Below are positions 50,601-61,589 of a stretch of 64,000 nt of DNA, in pieces. The stretch is from Bugula neritina (Eukaryota; Bryozoa; Gymnolaemata; Cheilostomatida; Bugulidae). Below the pieces are notes generated by a model, which worked only from the letters and a program-made list of their open reading frames with translations, was not told where the DNA came from and did not search any database. The stretch spans positions 9,809,251-9,873,250 of the forward strand of contig OZ037773.1 in NCBI GenBank assembly GCA_964035545.1. Direction: 5' to 3'. Made by a program: the position numbers and the translations under genes. Each line of letters opens with the position of its first letter. Position 1 is the first letter of the stretch.

Positions 50601-53600
50601 TGTACATTCAGACTATTGCTATGAATATATATGTGCGTGTGTACGTGTGTGCGTGTGTGAGAGAGAGAGATTCCGATTCGACGTCTAGTTCAGCTATCCT
50701 ATGTACAAAGATCACCCACTCTCTGTGTCGTGTCACCCTTCTTTTGGTAATTGGTTGGCAAGTAGGCTCCAGAGCTTGTCCAAGTGCGTCTGGGCTGGCA
50801 TGGTAGAGTTTTAGATGCGGCTCACTCTGGACTGAGATCTGCCCAGAGCGTTCGACATGGTATGTGTGGTTGGGCAGCGCTTCCACCATACAGTAGGGTC
50901 TCACGAACTTGGGCTGTAGCTTAGTCGACTGTCTGTGTCACCAACGGTAACTGACCATCCAAACGCAATTCCCTATTTAGTACAAAAAAGGTTCTTCTGA
51001 GTCCTCAGTCCGCACCTTCCACTGCTTCTCCCGCAGAGCATCATGGGCCTCCTCCATGATCTCAATCAACTTCTCATTGGTACTCATGTACTGGGGACTC
51101 GGGTGCTGGAACATTGTATGTCAGGTGTTTCGGAACCTGTGTCTCCTGGCTGAGCATCAGGAGGTTTGGGGTCTCCTGTGTGCTGGTGTATGGTGTGCTG
51201 CGGTAAGCCTGCGTGATTTGCGACAGCACCACATCCAATTCTTCCTGACTCCGGCCTAAGAGTAGGCTCCTGAGGGCATCACCCAACATCTGGTTGTTCC
51301 GCTCTACGACCCAATTCCCTTGCGGTTGATATGGGGTGGTTCGACTTTGATTCACCCCCTATATCCGGCAGAGGTCTCCCATCAATTGGGACTAGAACTG
51401 GGCACCCTGGTCTTTATGTATCTGCTCCAGTAAACTGAAATAACAGAATACATGTTGATCTAGGACCTGGGCCACCATGGGGGCTGACGCGTCTGGAATT
51501 GCCAGAGCATCTGCCCACCGGGTGCAGTGGTTCATGAGCACCAGTATCCAGGTATTTCCTTTGGCGGACAATAGCATAGGCCCAACGAGGTCAACCACCA
51601 CTACTTGCCAGGGTTGACTAGCGTACAGCCAGCGTCGACCCTTGGTTTTCATGGGGCGGCCATGCTTAGTAGCTTGACAGACCTCACACTCCCGTATCTG
51701 CAGTCGTATGTCCCGAGTCATTCTGAGCCAATACCATCTCAGCTGCAGACACCTGATGACCCGACTGGCTCTAGCATGAGCCTGTTTATAGGTGTTCCAG
51801 ATCACTTCCCGTTGGAGAGCAGTTGAACATACGACACGGTTTCTATCCTGCCGAAGGTTGTCTTTTGCCAATGCCATTGTCAGAAGGCCATTCGGACTGA
51901 CCTTGAGGGAATCTTAGCGACCACAGAAAGGTTGGAACTCAACGTGTACCTGTAGCTGCTGTTCCTCGGTAGTTTGTTGGCCTTCTTTCTTGGCCCGGAA
52001 GATGTCAGCTACAGCTTTTAGTAGCCTCTCATAGAGTCGGCACAGCTCCTTGGCATTCTCGTACAGTGTGGGGTTGGCGCGGAGTGCATTGACACTATGT
52101 GGTTGGGTTATGGTCTGAAGATGGCCGTGCTCCAAACGATAGACGTCACCCTTCCTCAACTGTTCCTCAACGTCAAGGCGAGCAGGTTCCCCATCCCGTC
52201 TCTCAAAGTGCAGGCACTGCTTACAGTCCTCCCTTGGCTGGCAGCTGGCGGCTTACATTAGTTAAACAATTACTACAAAGGAACTATTCACTACGCAAAA
52301 AGCTCTACCAATAATTACAAGATTTAGGCCTCATAAATTTACGCAAATTTTAGCTATAATTATACTAGCGAAGCACATAGTTACTGAAATTTTCCAAGAT
52401 ATGGTGAAGAGAACTCCAATAAAATGTGTTAAATGGTTATCGTATAAATTTTCTCACAGTATGATAGTCAAGCACAGAAAATTAATACCAGTTTTATTGG
52501 CCTCAACTTAATTCATAAAAGTAAAGCACTAGTACTAGACTTTCTGAGTAATCTATGTTTAACACCTGGCTCTACAGTGCAAATTAGCAGTCTTAAATTC
52601 AAGTAAATTACATTACCAGTTCCTTTTTGCTCAAACGCGTAAAGTTCTTCTAAATTTCTAACATCTAGTAGTTCAGAAGGTGACAGTTTGTCCAGGCGAA
52701 AAGGATTGATGTTGCAAAAAGATACAGCAGGAAAGGGAATCTGCCCATACTTCATCTATTTAAGTAAAAAGAGCAATTAATAATTTTGCCTTTAATATTC
52801 TGAACAAGCTTTTCTTAGTTAATACTATGAGCATCTCTTATAAATTATATTATCATTTTAATTGTGCTTACCTTCATACTATGATCACCTATCTATGCAA
52901 TTTCAGTCAGAATATATTATAAGTCGTTATAAACTATATTTCATATTTTAATAGGAGTTGCAATATTTACAATGGCATATTTATGTTTGTATTGCAAACC
53001 TTGTAAAATATTGTTTGAAGTTTAATGATTAAAACAGCAACATAAAGATTAAAACATATAATATTAGAGCAGCACAGATTATCCAACTTTAAAAAATTAA
53101 CTTCAAAAAAGTAACTAAATTCTATACTTTTGTAATTTGCACTTACCTCAACTTGAAATGTAGACTCATATTGTTGGTATTGTATTATCAGTTTACAACA
53201 GAAGTATGTAAACACACAGATACCAGTTATAAATAGCAACACCCAGCATATCTTTCCAACCACATATTTATGTCCAACTATCTGTAAGGAGATAATATAA
53301 ATTACTAACTACTTTCTGCACTTCTTTCTGCAAAATAATATCAGCATAAATACAAAATTATATTAAACTTCCGTTTCAAAGTAAATAATATTAGTTTTTG
53401 TTTATTTTTTAACATATAATAAAATGGCTGAAAACATTTTCCTGAACTTAAAAATTTGCAGATGAAGCCATCAGAATAAGTACATTGTGAGTTTTACAGA
53501 TTTTGACTCAGTATAATCTTTGAAAAACAATATATAAAAAGATTATTTTTTTAGCCTATTCAAATGTCTTTGTTTGAAAACTATTATTTAAAACTATTAT

Positions 53601-53851
53601 GCCCCTTTTAAATATCAACAGCTTCTCTTTCTAACCAAAACATTATGCAATAATGAATGAAGTTTTTTACTGATACAAACATAACTTAATTTAAATTGTA
53701 GTTTGAAATAATTGCAGGACATGAAAAACATTAACGTTACCTTAGGAGGTCCATGAGCACTGGTAGATTCTGAAAAGTTCTGTACCACTTTCTTTAGCTT
53801 TGGAGTTAACTCTCTTTGGTGCTGCTGAGTGTCTGTCATATCAAGAGTCAT
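44651..53851 (-). CDS. DEG/ENaC family sodium channel, copy B
   Basis: Inverted paralog of copy A with the same 14-exon structure and identical exon lengths except exon 1: 53851-53741, 53281-53147, 52755-52617, 50361-50171, 49261-49117, 48929-48863, 48560-48457, 47467-47304, 47011-46919, 46525-46417, 45786-45659, 45447-45380, 45187-45100 and 44827-44651. The product is 572 residues; the start at 53851 adds MTLD before the Met used by copy A. HG motif, FPAVSFCN, RKKR (174-177), FGNCFTFNSG, Cys framework, AEWPS and the LWIGMS filter (G-x-S at 530-532) are all kept. Differences cluster in the extracellular part: KLSPSELLDVRNLEE, the region before RKKR (EADRKLTDYVKAL), PPESSSFVAMASPS, CFFQG for CSFQG, and KCGCGN for RCECAN. 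Exon 7 uses a normal GT donor. The third intron holds a broken Ty3/Gypsy fragment. No disabling change seen, so this is a second functional subunit or a recent duplicate. Both copies could assemble in one trimer. Confidence 0.93.
47935..48425. other. Right-arm-specific intron segment
   Basis: About 490 bp in the seventh intron of copy B without counterpart in copy A, where solo LTR 2 and flanks are found instead. No ORF or terminal repeat recognised. Confidence 0.5.
50640..52255 (-). mobile_element. Ty3/Gypsy-type retrotransposon fragment (integrase region), inactive
   Basis: GC-richer than its surroundings. Minus-strand reading order: an upstream segment (52159-51914), then the integrase zinc-finger and core (51877-51392) with CEVCQATKHGRP, WQVVVVDLVGPM (first catalytic Asp) and HKDQGAQF (second Asp). 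Two stop codons follow, then 51355-51074 with TTPYQPQGNWVVERNN (third catalytic Glu) and ITQAYRSTPY, and a post-integrase segment to about 50650 (GPYCMVEALPNHTYHV-like). Reverse transcriptase, RNase H, gag and LTRs are missing. Stops and truncation make it a relic. It lies in intron 3 of ENaC copy B. Confidence 0.9.
50641..50672. repeat. Short (GT)n/(GA)n tract
   Basis: gtgtgtacgtgtgtgcgtgtgtgagagagagaga at the right-arm insertion junction. The left arm has acacacgcacgcacacat at the equivalent site (about 36860). Confidence 0.7.
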
Positions 53852-54729
53852 GAAGTTTCAGCAGGCTTACTCAATTGACCAAAATTGTAGAGTTGTTGGA
53901 TTTTTTACACAGTTTTATTCTGTATGCAAAAGATAAGTTTCAAAGAAGTAACTGAATCATGCATCTTTTCAAAGATCACTGCTACCTCCATCTCTGGCAC
54001 ATATAATCTTTTTATGTTTTGCTACGTCATTCTATCCTAAGAATTTGATGCTGGCATATTAAAAGAAATATCCTTGTTTGCCATGCTCATGACAAGGATG
54101 TTACCGCTAATTGTTGGTCATCAGAATTTTGTCGTTATTATGATTTGGTAGAACTAGACAGCATACAGATAAACTGAAGCACAATTATACATGCTTTCTA
54201 GTCAAAAGGTCTCAGAGATTGTTTAATCGACTGTCTTTATATATTAGTGTGATATCTTATTTCAAAATTAATCAATTACAAAAAATGATTTAAATTGATG
54301 AGCCTATAAAATAAAAGCAACTTGTCAAAAAATTGTAAAAAAAATAACCTGACAAGCATTCAAACAAACTTTTTCACATATGCTTGTTAGTTTTAATATG
54401 AATGGCTATTATAATGTGAGGTATTTAGAATGTCATGGCTGTTTTAACAAAATTAAGTTCATATGACTTGATAATTTTAACTAGTCATAGAGAACATAAC
54501 ATAGATATGCTAAAGCAGCGCAAAAGTTGGACTATCAATAGTAAAAACCAAAGTTCTTTTTAATTTACAAAACCTAAGTGAGGTTCAACAAGAAATACCT
54601 ATCATTTTTTTAATAGGTTACAATATTTTTAATATGTCGTGTGTCTTAATTTTAATTTGCAAGGGTCTATAAAATTATTTTATGTCTGTCTGGGGTGTGG
54701 TAAATACAGCTATAGGTGAGTAAAGAACC

Positions 54730-54836
<107 letters not shown>

Positions 54837-54939
54837 TGCTAACAAAGTACTAGAGTATAACCTGCAATATGCAATAACTGAACACTATTCATAAGCTATT
54901 TGCAATCCTTCATATAACTTTCTAAATGTCTTGCAACTT

Positions 54940-55046
54940 GAAATTTAGACTCATATATTGTTGATATTGTATTATATTATCAGTTTATAACAGAATTATG
55001 TAAACAAATACCAGTTATAAACAGTAAAACCCAGCATATCTGATGT
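54940..55046 (-). pseudogene. Duplicated TM1 exon of ENaC, relict (right arm)
   Basis: Counterpart of 33904-34017. Minus-strand reading gives ICWVLLFITGI, then a frameshift (tttgtttacataattctg) destroys the rest of the TM1 coding sequence. Confidence 0.75.
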
Positions 55047-55295
55047 CTGACCAGCTATATACTTTTATTTAGCTATTCACTAACTATAGCGATGAATAAT
55101 ATTCCCTCCTAGTATATGCGCATATAGGCATGCATATAGTCACAACAAAAACGTACCAGCATACGTATATAAATATGTCACAATAAATAAAGATAAGTCA
55201 ATGAAAGTGGCCATGAGCATGTTCAAATTAGCTACATAAGTATTTAGATTTACTTTTATAGTTGTTTATCATCTGTACCATACCGTCTGCATCCT

Positions 55296-55451
55296 CTACA
55301 GGATTTGATGTTTGGCTGTATTATCAGCTTCAGTTTGATCTATCTCCAAGGGAAGTAATGCTTCCTCCAGCTCGGCTAGAGTTTCAGTCTGGTGGCACTC
55401 CACAGTGTTGTCTCCAGGGTTGAACAAGCTCGTTATTATACACTCTAATGC
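55296..55451 (-). CDS. Candidate small exon conserved in both palindrome arms (right)
   Basis: Open frame of 51 codons plus stop, colinear with 33513-33665: LFNPGDNTVECHQTETL, ELEEALLPLEIDQTEADN, ending HQIL-stop. One codon longer than the left-arm copy. Status as for that copy. Confidence 0.35.
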   Translation of the reverse strand, partial: ALECIITSLFNPGDNTVECHQTETLAELEEALLPLEIDQTEADNTAKHQIL

Positions 55452-56085
55452 TCCGTAGCTGAGTTTTTTACAATCAAGGTTTTGATCGTGGTATCACTTT
55501 GATTAGTCCCCAATCTAGTTTTTAGCATACTGAGACATTGTCAAACTGTGATTGACAAAAAGTGTTAACCAATCAAGTATATTATGATTCCTTTTTTAAC
55601 GTCAATAGCTCTTCTCAAGACTACAAATTAAATTTCAAATAGATATGTTTGAATAAACATAATTTGAGCTCATCGTTTAGTCACTTTCTGGAATAGTATA
55701 GAAACTAGATAATTGTAATTCATGATTGTCTCGCTCATGATTTACGCTGACCGAATTGTTTGGTTGATGCAGCACACCTCATGCTAAAAGCTTTAGCTAA
55801 CTAAATATTTACAATTCAGGGAAAGACAATCCTGTACCCAATAACAGCACATAGAGCATCAGAACAGACAACTCCTATCTTGATGCAATAAATGCAGGAG
55901 CACACAACTCTAACTTCATTGACAGCACCAACAGTACAGTGATAGACAACTCCCATCCTTAATGCCAGGACCACCAACATGACAGTACAGAAACCACCAA
56001 ATCATCAAATGCTTCTTAAGGAGCATATGCAAATTAGAGTAGCTTCAACTCTTGCTATAAATATCATCAAATTACTAAAAAAGTA

Positions 56086-56967
56086 TTAATCTGGACCTAT
56101 ACATCCGCAGAGTCATGTGCAATAATTTTGATGTGTTCCAGGTTGAGCTGATGTTAGCTTCAAAAGCATTGGACACCACAGCAGCAATACATTTTTGTGA
56201 TTCAAGTATTACATAATTTATAATATTATTTCTAATCTAATATAGTTAGAGTTAGAAGAGAAAGGCTAAATACACTTTGCTGGTTTGCTATAATCTATAG
56301 TTAAAGCTCAAGAGCTTTTCTCTTAGGCTTTCACAGAGGTTTCAACTGCTTTTTGCCAATGTTGTTTTTACTTCTACATATACAGGATAAATGTCATGTT
56401 ATGTAGTGCAGTACAATTAATAGACTGATAAAAAGCTTATGGATTATTGAATAGCAGCAAACCCTAATTACCACATATGACGTATGCTTTCCATTTACAG
56501 TTGTTTCACTCCATCCATGCTTCTGTGTAAAATTAGGAATTCCAAAATTGTGCTAGTTTATCATTTCAAAAGGTCAGAATAACATTATTACTGTAATACT
56601 GTGTCTCAAATTGGGTCACATCAATCATTTTTAGAGAAACTAAACTGAGGGCACACCAATCCCAATTTAATCCTTTGTGACAAGATAAATTGTATTGGCT
56701 GTAATCCAACAATGACAATAAACCTGGTGTGTCATTTCCATATTGCTGTGGCATACATTATCACCTTAGAGTTTGTTGTATTAGTTGAACTAATGCAGTA
56801 AGGATACAAGTGGCCGACCACTAGCACGTGTTTAGTCTCGTATAACTGGCCTGTTCGTTGAATGTAAACAAAACTCAGTTAGTGTACATCTGCATGCCAT
56901 CACTTTGACAATTGCTACACCGTGCTGAGTTTTAAGAAGACCGACGTGTTAAACTAAAGCATCAAAG
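56086..56967. other. Intergenic and 5' flank of the AMP-binding enzyme gene
   Basis: Unique sequence after the palindrome ends. The last 200 bp before the ATG at 56968 are less AT-rich (gccgaccactagcacgtg, gaagaccgacgtg) and probably include promoter and 5' UTR, with CACGTG at about 56824-56829 as an E-box-like site. No TATA box at a fixed position is evident. Confidence 0.4.
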
Positions 56968-57637
56968 ATGTCTCTGACTGGTAGTGATTCTGGAGGCGCA
57001 AAGAAAGAGCTGACAGAGAGTTATTACCTTGACACCAGTCATCCATTGACCTCTAGAAAGCTAGATGAGTTTCTAGAAGAGGCCTGTTTAAAGAATAATG
57101 ATCGCTACATGACCTGGGTCAATCCCTATGAGAAGATGTCACATAAAGAGTTTTACACAAAGGTAAGTAATTTAATTCCTCATTTCCAATTTTACCACCA
57201 TGCAGCTTTATGTTTTTATGGCACATTGTTTCTCACTCAGGTTCTTGTGATACATTGAATGTGTGCCGTTGTAGACATAGTAATACTTAGTGTTCTTTTA
57301 GCTCTAACTGTATCACAAGCCTATTTATACAGCCCATGCAGTTGGTATCTTGATTATAAAGCCAAGCTTAAATGATATGTAATGTATTTCTGAATTCTAT
57401 CACATCTCTCTAACAACTTTTATTAGTTGATGCTCTAGATATAAACTGCAAGTCATTGTGTTTCTACTGCATGTATTATAAATATAATCTGCCTATGTTC
57501 CACAGGCTATGGTGCTCGCCAAAGGACTGCTAGCTATCGGTATGAAAAGAGGAGACACATTTTGTAGCTTTGGTTCCCAAGGTTCAGACCCTGTCCTGCT
57601 ACTGATAGCTTGTGCTTCACTCGGCATAAAATACACA
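56968..57637 (+). CDS. AMP-binding (ANL superfamily) enzyme, first two exons
   Basis: Exon 1 is 56968-57162 (65 codons, donor AAG|GTAAGT) and exon 2 is 57506-57637 (44 codons, donor ACA|GTGAGT), both phase 0. The 109 residues match the N-terminal layout of acyl-CoA synthetase-like enzymes: an acidic N-terminus, a YMTWVNPYEKMSHKEFYTK strand-helix unit (the usual Y-T-[WY]-x-E-L region), AMVLAKGLLAIGMKRGD (A-x-x-LAxGLxxxGxxxGD) and LLLIACASLGIKYT (the la-x-x-a-x-x-G segment). No signal peptide; cytosolic or organellar location cannot be told. The ATP-binding SSGTTGxPKG motif and the rest are not found in the remaining 6 kb, so the gene either has a very long intron and continues beyond the window or is truncated. 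The specific substrate class is not assignable. Confidence 0.65.
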
Positions 57638-58252
57638 GTGAGTTTTATAGAAGCAGGTGTGGTGGTGGAGAATTTTCTAGACTAGAATTAAAGCAATAAG
57701 AGTAATATTCTCTTAAAAATTACAACTTCAGTCCAAACTAAAATTTATTGTGAAAATCAAAGAGCTCAGCTTATTGAAATTTCTCCACTACTGCATATAA
57801 ATGATGAGGCTTTGACAATCAACGAAGGCTTGTAACTCCAAATAGCACTATATAGCTATATAATCAAAGCTTGCAAACAAGTTTATCTGATCACATGCTT
57901 GTCATAGCTAGATAGCAGTTATCAAGTTTCCTGTGCAACTTGATAACTGCTCACTTTTAGTTGACCTTAATATGACTTATTAATATAGACTCTGATATTC
58001 AACAGGTTGCTTAGTACAAATATCTAATCTACTTTCCCTAGACTGTTGCCTTTGAAAACTTCAAGTCTCACAATTACCTTTTCAGTTTATAAATAACATT
58101 TACAATAATTAACCAAGGCATGTGTAGTAAGTAAGTGGTACTAATTGTAGGCCATGCAATGCAAGCTATCAATGCCAGGTTTTAAATCCTCTTGAAAAAA
58201 AACAACCATCTTACCTTACTTGTCATATTAGGTTTCCAGTTAGCAAGCACTT

Positions 58253-58604
58253 GTAAGCCTAGGGCCACACTGTGCGTATTTTCGCATGCGAAAATTGAAA
58301 TCGAAAGTAGCAAAGGTGTCCACTGTGCGCGTTGAGAAAACGTTCGCACTTGTCGCTCTGCATTTTCAACGCAAGTGCGAATCGTCTCTGTCGTCGTCAC
58401 CTAATTGGCTGGTAGTTATTCAGCGAGCCCAATTTCTTTATTTTAGTGCTACATTCCAGTAAATTGCGTTTTATTGAAAGCGAGTGCGATTTAAAAATGA
58501 AAGCTTTATTTATCACGCATCACTGACGCTACAGTGGACACCTTTGCTACTTGTGATTTCAATTTTCGCATGCGAAAATACGCACCGTGTGGCCCTAGGC
58601 TTAC
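58253..58604. mobile_element. MITE-like fold-back element 1
   Basis: 352 bp with terminal inverted repeats of about 75 bp: gtaagcctagggccacactg at the left and the reverse complement at the right. The inner shared part includes cgtattttcgcatgcgaaaa and agcaaaggtgtccact. No coding capacity. Non-autonomous DNA transposon likely; superfamily not determined. Confidence 0.85.
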
Positions 58605-60002
58605 TGCTGCAAGGCACTCAGCAGAATTTGACTTATGCATTGTGCTCTTTGCATGCACTAAGAAATCTATAGCTCTAACATCTCAGATGTCAAATAACTT
58701 GTCTAACATGCCATATATTCTGGCCCTTAAATCCCCAGCAACAGTTATGTAGTCAACTCTTTTTTAAATACATAAACATGTGCTATATTGGTCTCAGTTT
58801 TAGACTCACACAGCATGATTTATTAAACCCAAGTTTAACAGGAAAAATCAGAAATACATCAAGCTACAAATTATCTATAATCTGTGACATTCATGATATA
58901 GTTAGAGGGACTGAGCATTACTATTCTAGTTTATATTATTTTGTGATGTTTACATGACAGGCATTTTCAAAAATCATTAAATATGTTGGCTTGGCTGTTT
59001 TAGTTGAGGTTTTGTGTTGACAAAGTAGATATTACAGTGGGGAGAGGAGGGTGTCTCGCTTGCAGGTTATAGCCTTGGTCTTTCTTGTATGCTCAACATT
59101 AGGTCTTATTTTCCCCAATGACTTAGAACAATAGATTAATTTCTAGAATTTTCAGCTTCACTCTGTCTGCAAGTTTATTCTGTTTTAGACACAATTAAGT
59201 CTGATTTGTGGGTTTGGTAACATGCAACATTCTGAAACAGAGCTGGGTTTGGTTTGTTTCACCTCAACCATTGCTCACTGATAAATATTCCACTGCGATG
59301 GCTCAAACTCAAAAACCTATCGAAAATTTTTTGGTGTTTGGCTTGAAGCCCCATTTAGTCTTTTTTTCCTTGAAGTCTGGATGCCAGCCATATCTATAAA
59401 AAATAAGAAAATGTTTTTGTCCATCAATCTTGAGTATTTTGAGAATTCGTCAACCAATCATCATTCTTCGTTTATGTTCTAGGTGCAGATATACTAGTTG
59501 TAAAACACATGTGCCTTGCACTCCAATGTACCTCAGCATAAACAACATCGTATTTTAATACTCTGGTAAATGATTTGCTAATAAATAGCTTATACAACCA
59601 CAAATTGGCTCATAGCCAAATTTCCTGTTCCCAATCCTTCATATTATTATGTCATAAATATTGGCATATGACACCACACATAGATTTCTGCAACCACCTG
59701 CTATTTATTTCATTGCATCACATAACTCTCAGCTTGTCCAACACTCAGTTCAGTTCTGTATGAATAGAAAGCTTCCAGTGACATGTCCTTCAATAACATC
59801 ATAAACAGAGCAAATATGCTAAATGATAATCTATAATATTATGCTATATGATATATGCTATATATAATATTATATAGCATATGATATATGCTATATGTTT
59901 TTTCATACGGATTGCGATACACTTATATGTCTGTAACCTACCAAAACAAGTTTTTTCACAATATTTTTCCTGTATATAGTAGCAAGTTTAAACTAATTCT
60001 TA
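58605..60002. other. Probable intron sequence, no feature
   Basis: Several short open frames but no splice-bounded exon with recognisable motifs. An AT-rich imperfect palindrome (ctatatgatatatgctatat) occurs at about 59830-59900. Confidence 0.4.
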
Positions 60003-60458
60003 GGGGGCCATCCATAAATTATGTCACACTTTATTCAGCACTTTTTGACCCCCCCCTCCCCCCTTGTCACAAAGTGTCACGCTTATATGACCCCCTCCCC
60101 CCATGTGATGTCACACAGATTATGTAAACGCCCTTTTAAGATTAAATGGCATGACATGAACCACACTAATGGTTACATTATATAGGTCACAGGTGCAGAG
60201 GTCAAGGAGTGGGATTTTTGCTAATTGGTCTGGGGAGGGGGGTCTGTTTTTATTGTGCTTTATATTGACAAAAAATACATGTATATGATGTTTTATGTTC
60301 AGTATTAATACATATCTGAAATATTTTGTTTTGGTAAAATATTTGAAAATGTGACATCACACATATCTACCCTCCCCCCTCCCCCCTGTCACAAACTGTC
60401 ACACATGAGGGTACCCCCTCCCCCCCCTTGAGCGTGACATAATTTCTGGATGGCCCCT
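60003..60458. mobile_element. MITE-like fold-back element 2 with TA target duplication
   Basis: 456 bp beginning GGGGGCCATCCATAAATTAT and ending with the inverted copy (ataatttctggatggcccc), flanked by TA on both sides. C-rich runs (ccccccctcccccc) and repeated tgtcacaaa / gtgacatcac motifs lie inside both ends. Elements starting GGGCCATCCATAAATTA are widespread in invertebrates (from memory). No ORF. Confidence 0.85.
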
Positions 60459-60590
60459 AGTTGCCTTTCCCAAGGATATCAGCGAATAATACTCTTATAT
60501 TCATTATTTAAATGCTTTTTGCTTTTGCCTTTTGTCAGTTTAGTGTTGCAAAGTTGGATGTTAGCCAGTGTATTAAGTAGTCATTGCTAT

Positions 60591-61305
60591 TAGTCTAGAA
60601 GTAACCTCCCAAAAAGTGCTCAAAAAATTGGCTTATTACACTTTACTAGGTGGCCACTCAAAAAAAGTTGTTTTTAGATCAAAATTTTGTGCTGATTCTG
60701 AATCTACAAACTCTAGAATTCTATCTCTACCCAAACTCAAGATATTGCAAAAAACAAATCGGCATTTGTGAATTGTGCAAAATAGTATCCAATTTTATCA
60801 AGCTATCTTGAAGAAAAAATATTTGTTAAAATACCAAAAATAATTGCCTCTTACTTAGAATTCTATGCTGATACTGAATTTAAAGACTGCAAGAGGCTAT
60901 CTCAAATTATAACCAAGTTGTTTATATAAACATATATAGTCTAGAAGTAACCTCCCAAAAAGTGCTCAAAAAATTGGCTTATTACACTTTACTAAATGGC
61001 CACTCAAAAAAAGTTGTTTTTAGATCAGAATTTTGTGCTGATTCTGAATCTACAAACTTTAAAATTCTATCTCTACCCAAACTCAAGTTATTGCAAAAAA
61101 CAAATCGACATTTTAGATGGGTGATAAAAAGAAATGTGGATTGTGCAAAATAGTATCCAATTTTATCAAGCTATCTTGAAGAAAAAATATTTGCTGAAAT
61201 ACCAAAAATAATTGCCTCTTACTTAGAATTCTATGCTGATATTGAATTTATAAAGACTGCAAGACACTATCTCAAATTAAAACCAAGTTGTTTATATAAA
61301 CATAT
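60591..61305. repeat. Tandem duplication of a 346-bp unit
   Basis: Two copies starting tagtctagaagtaacctccc at 60591 and 60937. They share almost all sequence; the second has a small insertion (ttagatgggtgataaaaaga). No coding frame is kept, so it is a duplicated non-coding segment or repeat-family unit. Confidence 0.9.
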
Positions 61306-61589
61306 GTGTTTGTTATGAATCGACATATATTGCATGAGGCATAAGCATGCAGAATAATCATGTATGACCAAGCTATTTATACAAAAATAAAAACAAAGTC
61401 ATGCTGATGTGTGAAAAAACTATATTATTTATAAAATTATAGTACAAAATAAATGTTGAAATGAATAAGTATTGAAATCTTTTGAGCTCAGCCCAAGTGA
61501 ACCATTTGCTATAGTCTGTGGGTAGCCGTTGAACGTCTGCAAAAATCAACAAGATTTTGTAAAATTATTTAGAGGAACAGAAGCATGAC

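Noticed and set aside
51605-52314. Plus-strand open frames in the Gypsy fragment
   Set aside because: Antisense to the integrase reading, which shows all recognisable motifs.
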